A stretch of DNA of 64,000 bases from Streptomyces avicenniae. GTDB taxonomy: Bacteria; Actinomycetota; Actinomycetes; Streptomycetales; Streptomycetaceae. Positions 47,612-57,794 of the stretch are shown here, one piece after another. The stretch covers positions 124,001 through 188,000 of the forward strand of contig NZ_JOEK01000014.1 in assembly GCF_000719135.1 (NCBI RefSeq), read 5' to 3'. Positions within the stretch are counted from its first letter, which is position 1, and every line of letters starts with the position of its first letter. The position numbers and the translations under genes are program-made. The notes under the pieces were generated by a model. The model worked only from the letters and a program-made list of their open reading frames with translations, ran no database searches and was not told the DNA's origin.

Positions 47612-48622
47612 TCAGGGCTTGGCCGGAGCGGCGTCCGCGTCGTCCCCTGCGTCCTTGTCGGCGTCGGCCGCGCTCCCGGCGCCGACCTCCGCGGCGACGG
47701 GCTCACCGGCGTCGTCCGCCGGGTCGGCCTTCTCGGTGCTCACCTTCGCCGGGGCGTCGTCGTCCGAGGCGTCCGGGGCATCCAGGGCGTCCGCGCCGTC
47801 CGTGGCGTCGTCCGCGCCGGGCTCGACGCTCTCCTCACGTCCCGGCCGCCGCTTGGCGGAGAGGACGAAGTACACGACGGCGGCGGTGAAGACGAGGATC
47901 GACGTCCAGCCGTTGAGCCGCAGGCCGAGGAACTCGTGCGCCTCGTCGATCCTGAGGTACTCGATCCAGAAGCGGCCCACCGTGTAGGCGGCGACGTACA
48001 GCGCGAACACGCGGCCGTGGCCCAGCTTGAAGCGGCGGTCGGCCCACAGGACCAGCGCCGCGACGCCGAGGCACCACAGCGACTCGTACAGGAAGGTGGG
48101 GTGGAACGTGCCGTTGTCCAGCCCGTTGTCGATCTCGACGGCCCAGGGCACGTCGGTGGCGCGGCCGTAGAGCTCCTGGTTGAACCAGTTGCCCCAGCGG
48201 CCGACGGCCTGCGCGAGCACGATGCCGGGGGCGAGGGCGTCCGCCATGGGGGGCAGCGCGATGCCGCGCCTGCGGCAGGCGACCCAGGTGCCCAGGGCGC
48301 CACCCGCGATGGCGCCCCAGATGCCGATGCCGCCGTCCCAGATGCGGAACGAGTCCACCCAGTCGCGGCCCTCGCCGAAGTACAGCTGGTGGTCCGTGAT
48401 CACGTGGTAGAGCCGCGCGCCGACGAGGCCGAACGGGACCGCCCAGACGGCGATGTCGGCGACCGTACCCGGCCTGCCGCCCCGCTCGACCCAGCGCTTG
48501 CCGCCGAGCCAGATGGCGAGGAAGACGCCGATGATGATGCACAGCGCGTACCCGCGCAGCGGGAGCGGTCCGAGGTGGATCTCGCTCTCACCGGGGCTGG
48601 GAATCGAGGCCAGGATCTCCAT
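47612..48622 (-). CDS. lgt: Prolipoprotein diacylglyceryl transferase
   Basis: A 336-residue membrane enzyme that transfers diacylglycerol from phosphatidylglycerol to the lipobox cysteine of prelipoproteins, the first step of lipoprotein maturation (LivK in this window is one likely substrate). RIWDGGIGIWGAIAGGALG and QAVGRWGNWFNQELYG hold the conserved Arg and Asn-Glu residues; about seven helices are visible. The last 75 residues form an Asp/Ala/Pro-rich cytosolic tail, longer than in E. coli. ATG at 48622 chosen because MEILASIPSPGESEIHLGP is the conserved start. Confidence 0.95.
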   Translation of the reverse strand: MEILASIPSPGESEIHLGPLPLRGYALCIIIGVFLAIWLGGKRWVERGGRPGTVADIAVWAVPFGLVGARLYHVITDHQLYFGEGRDWVDSFRIWDGGIGIWGAIAGGALGTWVACRRRGIALPPMADALAPGIVLAQAVGRWGNWFNQELYGRATDVPWAVEIDNGLDNGTFHPTFLYESLWCLGVAALVLWADRRFKLGHGRVFALYVAAYTVGRFWIEYLRIDEAHEFLGLRLNGWTSILVFTAAVVYFVLSAKRRPGREESVEPGADDATDGADALDAPDASDDDAPAKVSTEKADPADDAGEPVAAEVGAGSAADADKDAGDDADAAPAKP

Positions 48623-48709
48623 GGTGTCCCCGACGCTACCGTGCCTTCGGCCCGCGCGGTAATCCATGGACCCGGATGAGATCGACTCTCACGGTGGGCG
48701 CCGGGGGCG

Positions 48710-49130
48710 TCACGCCGGGTGGTCGCCCGTCCCGGGTCGGATGCGCGGGACGACGCCGCACTCCTCGCTCTCCGGCTCGCCGCTGCGGTCGTACGGATCG
48801 GTCTCCGGGCCGCCAGGGCGCCGCGCTCCCGCAGCCGGGAGTCGAACAGCGGGTCGAGGTGGCCGTCCGTGACGGCGCCGTCGTCGTTGCCCCGGTCGGC
48901 GTTCCAGGTGAGGCGCCGGACCGTGCCGGGGGTGACGTGCGGGTGGCCTCGTCCGAGCCGTCCGTGGCCGGCAGGGGGTGGACGAAGGCGTGGTCGCCGT
49001 GGAAGCGGGAGAAGAGGACGGCGGCGGCGTGCTCGACGCTCGGTTCGCGCAGGGAGCGGGCCATGTGGTCGCCGACCTCCGTGGCCAGGGGGTCGAGGAG
49101 CGCGAGCGCGTCCCCTCTGCGCCCCGCCAC
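48710..49130 (-). pseudogene. Frameshifted gene between lgt and the DsbA-like gene
   Basis: A protein-like sequence runs through three frames on the minus strand: LREPSVEHAAAVLFSRFHGD and HAFVHPLPATDGSDE in the first, HVTPGTVRRLTWNADRGN and DDGAVTDGHLDPLFDSRL in the second (shift near 48943), and ETDPYDRSGEPESEECGVVP to a stop at 48710-48712 in the third (shift near 48800). The text stays compositionally protein-like through each switch. I do not recognise the family. Either two single-base losses killed it or they are sequencing errors. Confidence 0.45.
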
Positions 49131-49248
49131 CGGCGCAGGGCTCTGTCGGCCGTGCGCGGAGAAGGATCTTCGCGTCCTTCACATCGACGACGCGAGCCAC
49201 GCGGGATGGACCGTGGGATCGAACGGACGGATCACGGGCAAAGTGAAT

Positions 49249-49277
49249 CACCCGTGATCGCAGTGTGATCACGGGTG
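49249..49277 (-). terminator. Hairpin after the DsbA-like gene, with a competing third arm
   Basis: CACCCGTGATC (49249-49259) pairs with GATCACGGGTG (49267-49277), an 11-bp stem with a 7-nt loop, 35 bp past the DsbA-like stop. A third copy, GATCACGGG at 49230-49238, can also pair with 49251-49259, so two hairpins are mutually exclusive. Confidence 0.6.
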
Positions 49278-49311
49278 CCGGTGAAGGTGTCGGACGGGGA
49301 GAGGGACGGTG

Positions 49312-50058
49312 TCAGGGCGCGGCGGTGGCCAGGTCCTCGACGCGGGAGCGCAGGGAGTCGGGGGTCAGGGGCTCGGAGGAGCCGTAGATGTCCTCGCCGT
49401 TCAGCAGGATCGTCGGCGTCGCGTTGAAGTCGCTGCTGGTGAAGGCGGCGTTGGAGCGGTTGACCCACGCGTCGTGCTCCCCGTCCTCCACGCAGCCGCG
49501 GAACGTCGGGGTGTCCAGGCCATCGACGTCGGCCGCGAGGTCGAGCAGGCGCGTCCTGTCGCCGAACGCGTCGTCCGTCTCGGCGGGCTGGTTGCCGAAG
49601 AGCACGTCGTGGTACTCGGTGAAGCGGTCGGCGTCGCGCGCGCAGGCGGCGGCGTTGGCCGCGTACTTGGAGCCGTTGCCCCCGAGGTTGCCGTCGATGA
49701 TGGAGACGAGGTGGTACTCCACCCGCAGCGACCCGTCGTCCGTCAGCTCGTGCACCGTGTCGCGGAAGGTCTGCTCGAACTGGCCGCAGGCCGGGCAGCG
49801 GAAGTCCTCGTAGACGGTGAGCGTCGCCGGGGCGTCCGCCCGGCCCACCACGATCGGCTCGGCGCTCGCGCCGCTCGCCGAGTCGTCGCCGCCCCCGGCC
49901 GCCACGACGCCGAGACCCGCCGCCACGGCGAGGACGGCCACGGCGACGCCGCCCACCTTCACCGAGCGGACACGCCGCTCGGAGTTCTTCTCACGCTCCC
50001 GCTGCTCCTTGAGCCGTTCGCGGGCGCTGCGCTTGCCTTCTCGGTTCTTCTCGCTCAC
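49312..50058 (-). CDS. DsbA-like membrane-anchored thiol oxidoreductase
   Basis: A 248-residue protein. A basic cytosolic N-terminus (about 33 residues, KNREGKRSARERLKEQRERE) precedes one membrane helix (VAVAVLAVAAGLGVVAAGG) and an extracytoplasmic thioredoxin fold with redox motif CPAC in VYEDFRCPACGQFEQTF. The cis-Pro loop is in FNATPTILLNG. It should catalyse disulfide formation in exported proteins. It stands next to lgt and trpA as in recalled Streptomyces order; no DsbB/VKOR partner is in the window. Confidence 0.9.
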   Translation of the reverse strand: MSEKNREGKRSARERLKEQREREKNSERRVRSVKVGGVAVAVLAVAAGLGVVAAGGGDDSASGASAEPIVVGRADAPATLTVYEDFRCPACGQFEQTFRDTVHELTDDGSLRVEYHLVSIIDGNLGGNGSKYAANAAACARDADRFTEYHDVLFGNQPAETDDAFGDRTRLLDLAADVDGLDTPTFRGCVEDGEHDAWVNRSNAAFTSSDFNATPTILLNGEDIYGSSEPLTPDSLRSRVEDLATAAP

Positions 50059-50116
50059 GCCTGGGCCAACGAACCGGGTCCGCGCAGGACACGCCCGGAC
50101 GGCGAAGACCGACGGA

Positions 50117-51343
50117 TCAGCGCTCGGTGCGCTCCGCGGCGGGCTGCTCCCACGGGACGCTGAGCCACGGGCTCTCCTGGTGCGTGGAGAGGATGCGGTG
50201 CGCCTCGCGCATCTCCGTGTACCAGTCGCCGAACTCCTCGCTGTCGAAGTGCAGGCAGCGGCCGAGGATGTAGCCCGTCGCGAAGTCGGCCCACGAGCGG
50301 TACGCCTGCCGGGCGACGGCCCCGGCGCGCAGGACGGCCGCCTCCGTCTCGGCGACGCTGCTGTAGCGGGCGCCGAGCCCCCAGCGGGCCATGCAGGAGG
50401 CGCGTCCGATGTCCCAGGAGATGACGGACCGCACGCACGCGCCCTGGTCCAGGAGCCCGTCGGCGCGGAACCTGGCCTCGTAGCGCAGGACCCGTCCGAT
50501 GAGGTCCTGGACGAGCGCGATGTCCGCGTCGAGGTCGAAGCCGGGAGGCCTGCCGGTCTGGTCCACGACCTCGGCGGTGCGCGAGAGGATGATGCGCTCG
50601 GCGGTCTCCCGCCACTGCGCGGCCTCGGGGACGGCGCCGACCTCCAGGATCATCGCCTGCCGGATGCGCAGGACGAACTCCCAGGCCGGGGAGATGACTT
50701 CACGGCGCAGCAACCGTCGCTGCATGGTCTGCCACTCGGCGCGGCTGCCGACGCCCCACCAGCGGCGCAGGAGCGCGCGTTCCTCCGAGTAGCCGCCGCT
50801 CTGCCAGCCGAGCTGGTTCCAGGGGGCGCCGTTGTTCACCATGAGGAGCGCGCCGCAGGCCATGCCGTGCGCGAGCGGTCCGGAACGGTGCCCGTTCCAC
50901 AGGGTCTTGAGGCGTTCCTCGGCGACCGGGGCCTTGGCCGCCCTGCGCCAGCGGCGGGCGTCGGCGGGCAGGAAGGTCTCGGCGGGCGTGCCTGGGTTCA
51001 GCGCCAGCCAGCGGATGGATCGGGGCAGGGCGCGGGAGAGGTGGCGCAGATCGACGCGTTCGAAGACGCGGTCGGCGGTCGGGGGCGGGAGCGCGCCGCG
51101 GGTGAACGCGGGGAGGCTCAGGCCCTTGAACCTCGGGTCGTGGAAGGGCGTGTAGGGGAACGGCGGGGTGAAGGCGCCCGCGGCGTCGGAGAGTTCACGG
51201 GAGGTGGGGAGGAAGATGTCGGTCCCGGCGAGGACGGCGAGGTAGGTGTCCCACTCCCCCGCGCTGCCGGCGTCGTACAACCGCTGCTCCACCGCCGATG
51301 GCGGCTGCCACGGTATGTCCTCCGCGGCCCCGTCGGTGCCCAT
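50117..51343 (-). CDS. DUF1266 domain protein
   Basis: A 408-residue soluble protein. The C-terminal 200 residues read as DUF1266: GACVRSVISWDIGRASCMAR, WGLGARYSSVAETEAAVL and YRSWADFATGYILGRCLHFD. The N-terminal half has Trp/Pro-rich SseB-like sequence (PPFPYTPFHDPRFKGLSLPA). DUF1266 proteins are common in Streptomyces; no activity is assigned. It starts just past a hairpin that follows trpA, so it is a separate transcription unit in the same direction. Confidence 0.8.
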   Translation of the reverse strand: MGTDGAAEDIPWQPPSAVEQRLYDAGSAGEWDTYLAVLAGTDIFLPTSRELSDAAGAFTPPFPYTPFHDPRFKGLSLPAFTRGALPPPTADRVFERVDLRHLSRALPRSIRWLALNPGTPAETFLPADARRWRRAAKAPVAEERLKTLWNGHRSGPLAHGMACGALLMVNNGAPWNQLGWQSGGYSEERALLRRWWGVGSRAEWQTMQRRLLRREVISPAWEFVLRIRQAMILEVGAVPEAAQWRETAERIILSRTAEVVDQTGRPPGFDLDADIALVQDLIGRVLRYEARFRADGLLDQGACVRSVISWDIGRASCMARWGLGARYSSVAETEAAVLRAGAVARQAYRSWADFATGYILGRCLHFDSEEFGDWYTEMREAHRILSTHQESPWLSVPWEQPAAERTER

Positions 51344-51358
51344 GGATCCCGACCCTAC

Positions 51359-51386
51359 CGGAACGCGGCCGGGTGACCGCGTTCCG
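51359..51386 (-). terminator. Terminator of the trp gene cluster
   Basis: 10-bp stem CGGAACGCGG / complement with an 8-nt loop, 27 bp past the trpA stop and before the DUF1266 gene. Confidence 0.65.
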
Positions 51387-51412
51387 GTGCCGGGGCCCTG
51401 GGCGGGCGGAGT

Positions 51413-52234
51413 TCAGCGCCCGGCGCGCACGCCCCGCGCGAGGTCGGCGGCCAGGGCGCGCAGCCCCGCCGGGCCCGCCGTGGTGTCCTCGCCGCTCTCG
51501 TCCAGCCGCTTCACGAACGCGGTGCCGACGATCACGCCGTCGGCGAACGCCGCGACCTCGGCGGCCTGTTCCGCCGTGGAGACGCCGAGCCCGACGCAGA
51601 CCGGCAGGTCGGTGACGGCCTGGGTGCGCCGCACCAGGTCGGCTGCGCCCGAGCCGACGGCCGTCCGGGCGCCGGTGACGCCCATGACGGAGGCCGCGTA
51701 GACGAAGCCGCTGGCCGCCGCCGTGACGGTGGCGAGCCGGTCGTCGCGGCTGCTCGGGGCGACGACGAAGACGGTCGCGAGGCCGTGGCCCTCCGCGGCC
51801 TTGCGCCACTCGGCCGACTCCTCGACCGGCAGGTCGGGGAGGATGCACCCGGCGCCGCCCGCCGCGGCGAGTTCGGCCGCGAAGCGCTCGGGGCCGTAGC
51901 GGTCCACGGGGTTCCAGTACGTCATGCACAGCACGGGCACGCCGGTCGCGGCGTGGACGTCGCGGACGGTGCGGATCACGTCGGCGATCCGCACGCCGCC
52001 CCGGAGGGCGACGACGTCGGCGTTCTGGATGACGGGCCCGTCGAGGACCGGGTCGCTGTAGGGCAGGCCGATCTCGATCACGTCGCAGCCGCCCTCCGCC
52101 ATGGCGACGGCGGCGGCGACGCCGCGCTCGACGGTGGGGTACCCGGCCGGGAAGTAGCCGATCAGGGCGGCCCTGCCCTCGTCGCGTACCGACGCCAGGA
52201 CGGAGCTGAGGTGCTGTTCGCCGGTGCCGCTCAT
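51413..52234 (-). CDS. trpA: Tryptophan synthase alpha chain
   Basis: A 273-residue TIM barrel cleaving indole-3-glycerol phosphate to indole and glyceraldehyde phosphate; indole is channelled to Trp[33 protein letters not shown] (catalytic Glu and Asp) and [11 protein letters not shown] are intact. ATG at 52234 overlaps the trpB stop by 4 bp (ATGA), coupling the two subunits. Confidence 0.97.
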   Translation of the reverse strand: MSGTGEQHLSSVLASVRDEGRAALIGYFPAGYPTVERGVAAAVAMAEGGCDVIEIGLPYSDPVLDGPVIQNADVVALRGGVRIADVIRTVRDVHAATGVPVLCMTYWNPVDRYGPERFAAELAAAGGAGCILPDLPVEESAEWRKAAEGHGLATVFVVAPSSRDDRLATVTAAASGFVYAASVMGVTGARTAVGSGAADLVRRTQAVTDLPVCVGLGVSTAEQAAEVAAFADGVIVGTAFVKRLDESGEDTTAGPAGLRALAADLARGVRAGR

Positions 52235-53469
52235 CGGTCCGTGCCCTCCTCGTAGAGCCCGAAGTAGCGGGCGGCCGTGTCCATGTCCTTGTCGCCGCGC
52301 CCGGAGAGGCTGACGACGAGCACGCCGTCCTCGCCCAGCTCGCGGCCCAGGGGCAGCGCCCCGGCGAGGGCGTGGGCGGACTCGATGGCGGGGATGATGC
52401 CCTCGGTGCGGGAGAGCAGCCGCAGGGCCTGCATCGCCTCGTCGTCGGTGACGGCCACGTACTCGGCGCGGGCGCTGTCCTTCAGGTGGGCGTGCTCCGG
52501 GCCGATGCCGGGGTAGTCGAGGCCGGCGGAGATCGAGTACGGCTCGGTGATCTGGCCCTCGTCGTCCTGGAGGACGTAGCTGCGGGAGCCGTGCAGGATG
52601 CCGGGCTCGCCCAGGGTGAGGGTCGCGGCGTGCTCGCCCGAGTCCACGCCGTGCCCGGCGGCCTCGCAGCCGATCAGGCGGACCTCGGTGTCGGCGAGGA
52701 AGGGGTGGAAGATGCCCATCGCGTTCGACCCGCCGCCGACGCACGCCACGACGGCGTCGGGCAGGCGCCCGGTCCGCTCCTGGATCTGGCGGCGCGCCTC
52801 GACGCCGATGACGCGCTGGAAGTCGCGCACCATGGCGGGGAACGGGTGGGGTCCTGCGACGGTGCCGAACAGGTAGTGGGTGTCGTCCACGGTGGCGACC
52901 CAGGCGCGGAACGCCTCGTTCACCGCGTCCTTCAGGGTGCGGCTGCCCGAGGTGACGGCGACGACCTCGGCGCCGAGCATGCGCATGCGCGCGACGTTCA
53001 GCGCCTGGCGCTCGGTGTCGATCTCGCCCATGTAGATGGTGCAGTCGAGGCCGAGCAGGGCGCAGGCGGTGGCGGTGGCCACGCCGTGCTGCCCGGCGCC
53101 GGTCTCGGCGATGACGCGGCGCTTGCCCATGCGGCGGGTGAGGAGCGCCTGGCCGAGCACGTTGTTGATCTTGTGCGAGCCGGTGTGGTTCAGGTCCTCG
53201 CGCTTGAGGAAGATCCGGGCGCCCCCTGCGTGCTCGGCGAAGCGGGGCACCTCGGTCAGCGGGCTGGGGCGGCCGACGTAGTGGACGAAGAGGTCGTCGA
53301 GTTCGGCGGCGAAGGACGGGTCCTGCCTGGCCTTGTCGTACGCGGCGGCGACCTCGTCCACGGCGGAGCGCAGGGCCTCGGGGACGAACGTCCCGCCGAA
53401 GGCCCCGAAGTAGCCTCCGGTGCCGAAGACCGCCCCTTCGGGGTCGGGATGGAAGAAGTGTGCGGACAT
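52231..53469 (-). CDS. trpB: Tryptophan synthase beta chain
   Basis: A 412-residue PLP enzyme joining indole and serine to tryptophan. The Schiff-base Lys lies in [20 protein letters not shown], phosphate-binding loop in [16 protein letters not shown], and [18 protein letters not shown] is the family signature. Start ATG ([13 protein letters not shown]) at 53469. It is 115 bp past trpM. Confidence 0.97.
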   Translation of the reverse strand: MSAHFFHPDPEGAVFGTGGYFGAFGGTFVPEALRSAVDEVAAAYDKARQDPSFAAELDDLFVHYVGRPSPLTEVPRFAEHAGGARIFLKREDLNHTGSHKINNVLGQALLTRRMGKRRVIAETGAGQHGVATATACALLGLDCTIYMGEIDTERQALNVARMRMLGAEVVAVTSGSRTLKDAVNEAFRAWVATVDDTHYLFGTVAGPHPFPAMVRDFQRVIGVEARRQIQERTGRLPDAVVACVGGGSNAMGIFHPFLADTEVRLIGCEAAGHGVDSGEHAATLTLGEPGILHGSRSYVLQDDEGQITEPYSISAGLDYPGIGPEHAHLKDSARAEYVAVTDDEAMQALRLLSRTEGIIPAIESAHALAGALPLGRELGEDGVLVVSLSGRGDKDMDTAARYFGLYEEGTDR

Positions 53470-53584
53470 GGGTGGGCGATGCCTTCCGGGCGGAGTGGAG
53501 AACGGTGCTGGCGTCGGACGGTCCGCGCCCGGCGGGGTCACGGGACCGGGGGTCCCGCCGCCGCGCCGCGCGGACGTGCGGCGC

Positions 53585-53764
53585 TCAGCGCCATCGCCGC
53601 CCGCTGATCTGCCCGGGCTCCGCGCCGATGTGGTAGCGGACCCGGCGGCCGAGGACGCGCCGCGCCGGGGCACGGCAGCCGCGCGGCCTGGCGCCGCGCG
53701 CCAGGCGCGCGAAGGCGCCGCCCGGCTGGGGGCGGTCCTTCGCCGTCGGGTCCGTGGGCCGCAT
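53585..53764 (-). CDS. trpM: TrpM-like small protein in the trp cluster
   Basis: A 59-residue basic protein lying between trpC and trpB, where S. coelicolor has trpM. The sequence [20 protein letters not shown] then [20 protein letters not shown] is strongly Arg-rich and conserved in recalled Streptomyces relatives. In S. coelicolor TrpM was described as affecting tryptophan metabolism and growth, without a known biochemical activity. ATG at 53764 is 8 bp past the trpC stop. Confidence 0.75.
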   Translation of the reverse strand: MRPTDPTAKDRPQPGGAFARLARGARPRGCRAPARRVLGRRVRYHIGAEPGQISGRRWR

Positions 53765-53772
53765 GCGCCGGA

Positions 53773-54579
53773 TCAGCGCCCCTGCCGCAGGGCAGGGTGG
53801 GCACCGGCCGCCACGAGGTCGGCGACGGCCGACCTGGGGTCGCGGCCGGTGACCAGGGACTCGCCGACCAGCACGGCGTCCGCGCCGTCGTTGGCGTAGG
53901 CGATCAGGTCGTGCGGGCCGCGCACACCGGACTCGGCGACCTTGACGATGTGGTCGGGGATCTCCGGCGCGACGCGGGCGAAGGTGGAGCGGTCCACCTC
54001 CAGCGTCTTCAGGTTCCTGGCGTTGACGCCGATGACGCGGGCCCCGGCGTCCACCGCGCGGTCGGCCTCGTCCTCGTCGTGGACCTCGACCAGCGGGGTG
54101 AGCCCGATGGACTCGGCGCGCTCGATCAGGGAGACCAGGGCCTCCTGGTCCAGCGCGGCGACGATCAGCAGCGCGATGTCCGCGCCGTACGCGCGGGCCT
54201 CCCACAGCTGGTAGGCGGTGACGATGAAGTCCTTGCGCAGCAGCGGCGTGTCCACGCGGGCGCGGACGGCCGTCAGGTCGTCCAGGGAGCCGCCGAAGCG
54301 GCGGCCCTCGGTGAGGACGGAGATGGCGGCGGCGCCACCGGCCGCGTAGTCGGCGGCGAGGGCGGCCGGGTCCGCGATGGCGGCCAGGGCTCCCTTGGAC
54401 GGGCTGGAGCGCTTGACCTCGCAGATGACGGTGACGCTGTCGCCCTTCAGCGCGGCGACGCCGTCACGGGCGGACGGTGCGGCGGCGGCCTTGGCCTTCA
54501 GGTCGTCGAGGCTGACTCGCGTCTGCCGCTCGGCGAGGTCCGCGCGGACTCCGTCGATGATCTCGTCGAGCACACTCAC
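53773..54579 (-). CDS. trpC: Indole-3-glycerol phosphate synthase
   Basis: A 268-residue TIM barrel converting carboxyphenylamino-deoxyribulose phosphate to indole-3-glycerol phosphate. [20 protein letters not shown] (catalytic Lys), [20 protein letters not shown] and [16 protein letters not shown] are intact. GTG at 54579 with GAAGGGG about 9 bases before it. The phosphoribosylanthranilate isomerase and transferase genes are not in the window. Confidence 0.96.
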   Translation of the reverse strand: MSVLDEIIDGVRADLAERQTRVSLDDLKAKAAAAPSARDGVAALKGDSVTVICEVKRSSPSKGALAAIADPAALAADYAAGGAAAISVLTEGRRFGGSLDDLTAVRARVDTPLLRKDFIVTAYQLWEARAYGADIALLIVAALDQEALVSLIERAESIGLTPLVEVHDEDEADRAVDAGARVIGVNARNLKTLEVDRSTFARVAPEIPDHIVKVAESGVRGPHDLIAYANDGADAVLVGESLVTGRDPRSAVADLVAAGAHPALRQGR

Positions 54580-54709
54580 GCGACGGGCCCCTTCCGGTCG
54601 GTCTGGGGGAAAAGCATCAGACACATCGATGGTATCCGGCCGCGGGGGGAGCTTCCGCACGCGCCCGTCCGCAGGGGTCCGCCGCGGGTGTCGGCGGCGG
54701 CGTGCCTGG

Positions 54710-55234
54710 TCAGGGCGCCAGGGCCGCGCCCAGGGGCAGGTTGCGCAGCACCGTGAAGACCGTGATGATCAAGCCGGTCGCCCGGAGGAGCGTCGCCCGG
54801 CGCGGCGCGCGGGGCCACCGGGACGGGGCGCCGCGTACGGCGTGGGTCAGGTACGCGGCGAGGAGCGCGGCGCCGCCGAGGACCACGAGGGCGTTGGCGC
54901 GCAGGGCGACGAGCGGCGAGCCGTGGGTGAGCGCGTGGACGCTGCGCAGGCCGCCGCAGCCGGGACAGTGGAGGCCGGTCAGGGCGCGCACGGGGCACGG
55001 CGGGTAGTGGCCCGGCACGTGCGGATCGACGAGGGCGACGTACGCGCACGCGGCGCCCGTGAGGGCCAGGACGGTGAGGGCGGCGCCCACCCGGTGCAGC
55101 GGTGGGGGCGGCGAGGCGCGGGGGGCGTGCGGAGGAGGGGCCACGTCCCCAGCGTCCGGCGGGCGCGCGCGGGACGCACGGCGGGGACCGTCGTCCGGAC
55201 GGTGCCGCGGGGTCGCCCGGGTGACGTCCGTCAC
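54710..55234 (-). CDS. DUF2752 membrane protein
   Basis: A 174-residue protein with a disordered Arg/Pro-rich N-terminus of about 45 residues and three membrane helices. [20 protein letters not shown] then [20 protein letters not shown] is the DUF2752 signature of paired cysteines. Function is unknown. In recalled Streptomyces order this gene lies between trpC and trpE, so its link with the trp cluster is positional. Confidence 0.85.
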   Translation of the reverse strand: MTDVTRATPRHRPDDGPRRASRARPPDAGDVAPPPHAPRASPPPPLHRVGAALTVLALTGAACAYVALVDPHVPGHYPPCPVRALTGLHCPGCGGLRSVHALTHGSPLVALRANALVVLGGAALLAAYLTHAVRGAPSRWPRAPRRATLLRATGLIITVFTVLRNLPLGAALAP

Positions 55235-55264
55235 CCGGGCAGGCGTGACCTGGTGGGGAGGCGG

Positions 55265-55546
55265 TCAGCCGCTGACGGCGGCCTTCTCCGAGGTCCCGGC
55301 GACCTCGGCCTCGGCGCGCGCGGCGACGACCTTGTGGTGGGTGTCGGTGATCTGCTGCTGGCCGTAGCCCATCGCCCGCATGACCAAGCCCGCGACGCCG
55401 CCGAGGGCGACGACGACGAGGCCCGCGAGGACACCGAGCGGCTGCGCCATGACGGTGTAGGCGCTGCCGATGCCGAACCCGACGAAAATGATCAGGACAG
55501 CGGTCCAAGCGGCAGGGCTGTTGCCGTGGTGGTACTTGTCCGCCAT
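55265..55546 (-). CDS. HGxxPAAW family membrane protein
   Basis: A 93-residue protein. The name-giving motif HGNSPAAWTAV lies at residues 7-17 and two membrane helices follow (VLIIFVGFGIGSAYTVMA and LGVLAGLVVVALGGVAGLVM), then a charged tail. Small actinobacterial proteins of this type occur beside trp genes. ATG at 55546 has GGAGGAG 8 bases before it. Confidence 0.88.
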   Translation of the reverse strand: MADKYHHGNSPAAWTAVLIIFVGFGIGSAYTVMAQPLGVLAGLVVVALGGVAGLVMRAMGYGQQQITDTHHKVVAARAEAEVAGTSEKAAVSG

Positions 55547-55621
55547 GTGAGTAACTCCTCCTGGTATCGGTCGGCGTGGGTGCTTGCTCATCCACCCACG
55601 GCCATTGTTGCAGTCGGCTCC

Positions 55622-55646
55622 GACACCCCTGACGGGGCGGGGTGTC
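55622..55646 (-). terminator. Weak hairpin at the end of the Trp-region membrane protein gene
   Basis: GACACCCC / GGGGTGTC stem with a 9-nt loop, overlapping the last base pairs of the upstream gene stop; may attenuate read-through toward trpC. Confidence 0.4.
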
Positions 55647-56280
55647 AGGTGGGGTCCTCGCCGCGGTCGAGGGCGCGCCAGATGTTCTCCGGCCGCTCGG
55701 GGTCGGCCCGGCGCCCGCGCCCGGCGGGGCCCGCCGTGCCGTGCTCGCGGCGTACGGCCCGCTCGTACCGGCCGGACATCGCCGGCCACTGCCGACCGTA
55801 ACGCAGCGCCAGCAGACCCGCGAAGAGCAGCAGCAGGCCGCCGAGCGCCGACACCCAGGGCCAGGCGGTGTGGCCGACGTCGGTAACGGCGGCGTGTGTG
55901 AGGCCCATCACCTCGGCCGCGCTGCGCTCCAGGGCGTCGGAGTCGCCCGCGCCGAGGACGGCGGAGCCGAGGGCCCCCGCGCCGCTGAGGGCCAGCAGCG
56001 TCGAGACGACGGCGCGTCCGGCGCTGCGTACGGCGAAGACCGCGACGAGCGCGGCGAGTCCGACGAGGGCGAGCGCGCTGGGCAGCCCTGAGACGGTGCT
56101 GCCGCTGGCCGCGACGGGCAGTTCTGCGCCGCTGTTGGCGGCGAGGCCCTCGCCCCAGGTCTGCCCTGCGGCGATCAGGACGGCCGCCGCGCCGACCGCG
56201 CCGCTCAGCAGCGCGGCTGCGAGGGCGCGACGGGGCGTGGTGCTGCCTGGACCGTCTGCGCCGTGGGGGTCACGCTTCAC
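55645..56280 (-). CDS. TIGR02234-type Trp-operon-associated membrane protein
   Basis: A 211-residue protein with four membrane helices (first at about 18-40, others around 65-85, 90-110 and 140-165), matching the actinobacterial family found in trp operons. GQTWGE after helix 1 and a GRYERAV segment near the C-terminus fit. Function unknown. It starts with GTG, overlapping the trpE stop by 4 bp, so it is coupled to trpE. Confidence 0.85.
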   Translation of the reverse strand: MKRDPHGADGPGSTTPRRALAAALLSGAVGAAAVLIAAGQTWGEGLAANSGAELPVAASGSTVSGLPSALALVGLAALVAVFAVRSAGRAVVSTLLALSGAGALGSAVLGAGDSDALERSAAEVMGLTHAAVTDVGHTAWPWVSALGGLLLLFAGLLALRYGRQWPAMSGRYERAVRREHGTAGPAGRGRRADPERPENIWRALDRGEDPT

Positions 56281-57788
56281 GCCTCCACGCTACCTCGCAG
56301 CTTTCCGGCCGCCGCCACCGCCCTGAGCACGGCCGCCGCCTTGTTGCCGCACTCCTCGTCCTCGGTGGCCGGGTCGGAGTCGGCGACGACGCCCGCGCCC
56401 GCCTGGACGTAGGCCGTGCCGTCGCGCAGGAGCGCCGTGCGGATGGCGATGGCGGTGTCGGCGTCGCCCGCGAAGTCGAGGTAGCCGACGCAGCCGCCGT
56501 AGACGCCGCGCCTGGTGGGCTCCAGTTCCTCGATGATCCGCAGGGCGCGCGGCTTCGGGGCGCCGGAGAGCGTCCCGGCGGGGAAGCAGGCGGTGAGGGC
56601 GTCGAACGCTGTCCGGCCGTCCGCCAGGCGCCCGGTGACGGTGGAGACGATGTGCATGACGTGGCTGTAGCGCTCGATGGTCATGAAGTCCACGACCTCG
56701 ACACTGCCGGGCGCGCAGACGCGGCCGAGGTCGTTGCGGCCGAGGTCCACGAGCATGAGGTGTTCGGCGCGTTCCTTGGGGTCGGCGAGCAGTTCCTCGC
56801 CGAGGGCCGCGTCGTGCCGGGGGGTCTCGCCGCGCGGCCTCGTCCCGGCGATGGGGTGCAGCAGGGCGCGCCCGTCCTCGACCTTGACGAGCGCCTCCGG
56901 ACTGGAGCCGACGACGTCGAAGCCGCTCTCGCCGTCGTGCCCGGCGAAGCGGAACAGGTACATGTACGGGCTCGGGTTGGTGGCGCGCAGCACCCGGTAG
57001 ACGTCGAGGGCGCTCGCGGAGCAGGGCGTCTCGAAGCGCTGCGAGGGGACGACCTGGAACGCGTCGCCCGCCCGGATGTGCTCCTTCACGGTCTCGACGG
57101 CCGCCCGGTAGGCGTCGCTGCCGAAGCGTCCGGTGAACGGGGGCAGTTCCGAGGGCGGCAGCGCGACGGGGGCCGCGCCGGTGGCGGGGCGGGCGAGGTC
57201 GGCCGTCATCGCGTCGAGGCGGGCGACGGCGTCGGCCCACGCCTCGTCCACGCCGGTGTCGAGGTCGTTGTGGTTGATGGCGTTGGCGATCAGCCAGACG
57301 GTGCCGTCGCGGTGGTCGAGGACGGCGAGGTCGGAGGCGAGCAGCATCGTCAGCTCGGGCAGGCGCAGGTCGTCCTCGGTCAGGTCGCCGACGGACTCCA
57401 GGCGGCGCACGACGTCGTAGCCGAGGTAGCCGACCATGCCGCCGGTGAACGGGGGCAGCTCCGGGTCGCGCGGGGTGTGCAGGGCGCGCAGCGTCTCGCG
57501 CAGGACGTCGAGGGGGTCGCCCTCGGCCGGGACGGAGACCGGGGGCGTGCCGAGCCAGTGGGCACGCCCGTCGCGGACGGTCAGGGCGGCGGAGCTGCGG
57601 ACGCCGATGAAGGAGTAGCGGGACCAGGTGCGGCCGTTCTCGGCGGATTCGAGGAGGAACGTGCCGGGGCGCTCGGCGGCGAGCTTGCGGTACAGCGCTA
57701 TGGGGGTGTCGCCGTCGGCGAGGAGGCGTCGGGTCACCGGGACGACCCGGCGGTCCTTGGCGAGCACGCGGAAGCGGTCGAGGTCCAT
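56277..57788 (-). CDS. trpE: Anthranilate synthase component I
   Basis: A 503-residue chorismate-using enzyme and first committed step of tryptophan synthesis. The C-terminal chorismate-binding domain shows [53 protein letters not shown] and the [14 protein letters not shown] motif. The N-terminal [18 protein letters not shown] region includes the Ser of tryptophan feedback inhibition. The glutamine amidotransferase partner TrpG is not adjacent. It lies 6 bp after hisI. Confidence 0.96.
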   Translation of the reverse strand: MDLDRFRVLAKDRRVVPVTRRLLADGDTPIALYRKLAAERPGTFLLESAENGRTWSRYSFIGVRSSAALTVRDGRAHWLGTPPVSVPAEGDPLDVLRETLRALHTPRDPELPPFTGGMVGYLGYDVVRRLESVGDLTEDDLRLPELTMLLASDLAVLDHRDGTVWLIANAINHNDLDTGVDEAWADAVARLDAMTADLARPATGAAPVALPPSELPPFTGRFGSDAYRAAVETVKEHIRAGDAFQVVPSQRFETPCSASALDVYRVLRATNPSPYMYLFRFAGHDGESGFDVVGSSPEALVKVEDGRALLHPIAGTRPRGETPRHDAALGEELLADPKERAEHLMLVDLGRNDLGRVCAPGSVEVVDFMTIERYSHVMHIVSTVTGRLADGRTAFDALTACFPAGTLSGAPKPRALRIIEELEPTRRGVYGGCVGYLDFAGDADTAIAIRTALLRDGTAYVQAGAGVVADSDPATEDEECGNKAAAVLRAVAAAGKLRGSVEA

Positions 57789-57794
57789 GGCCGG

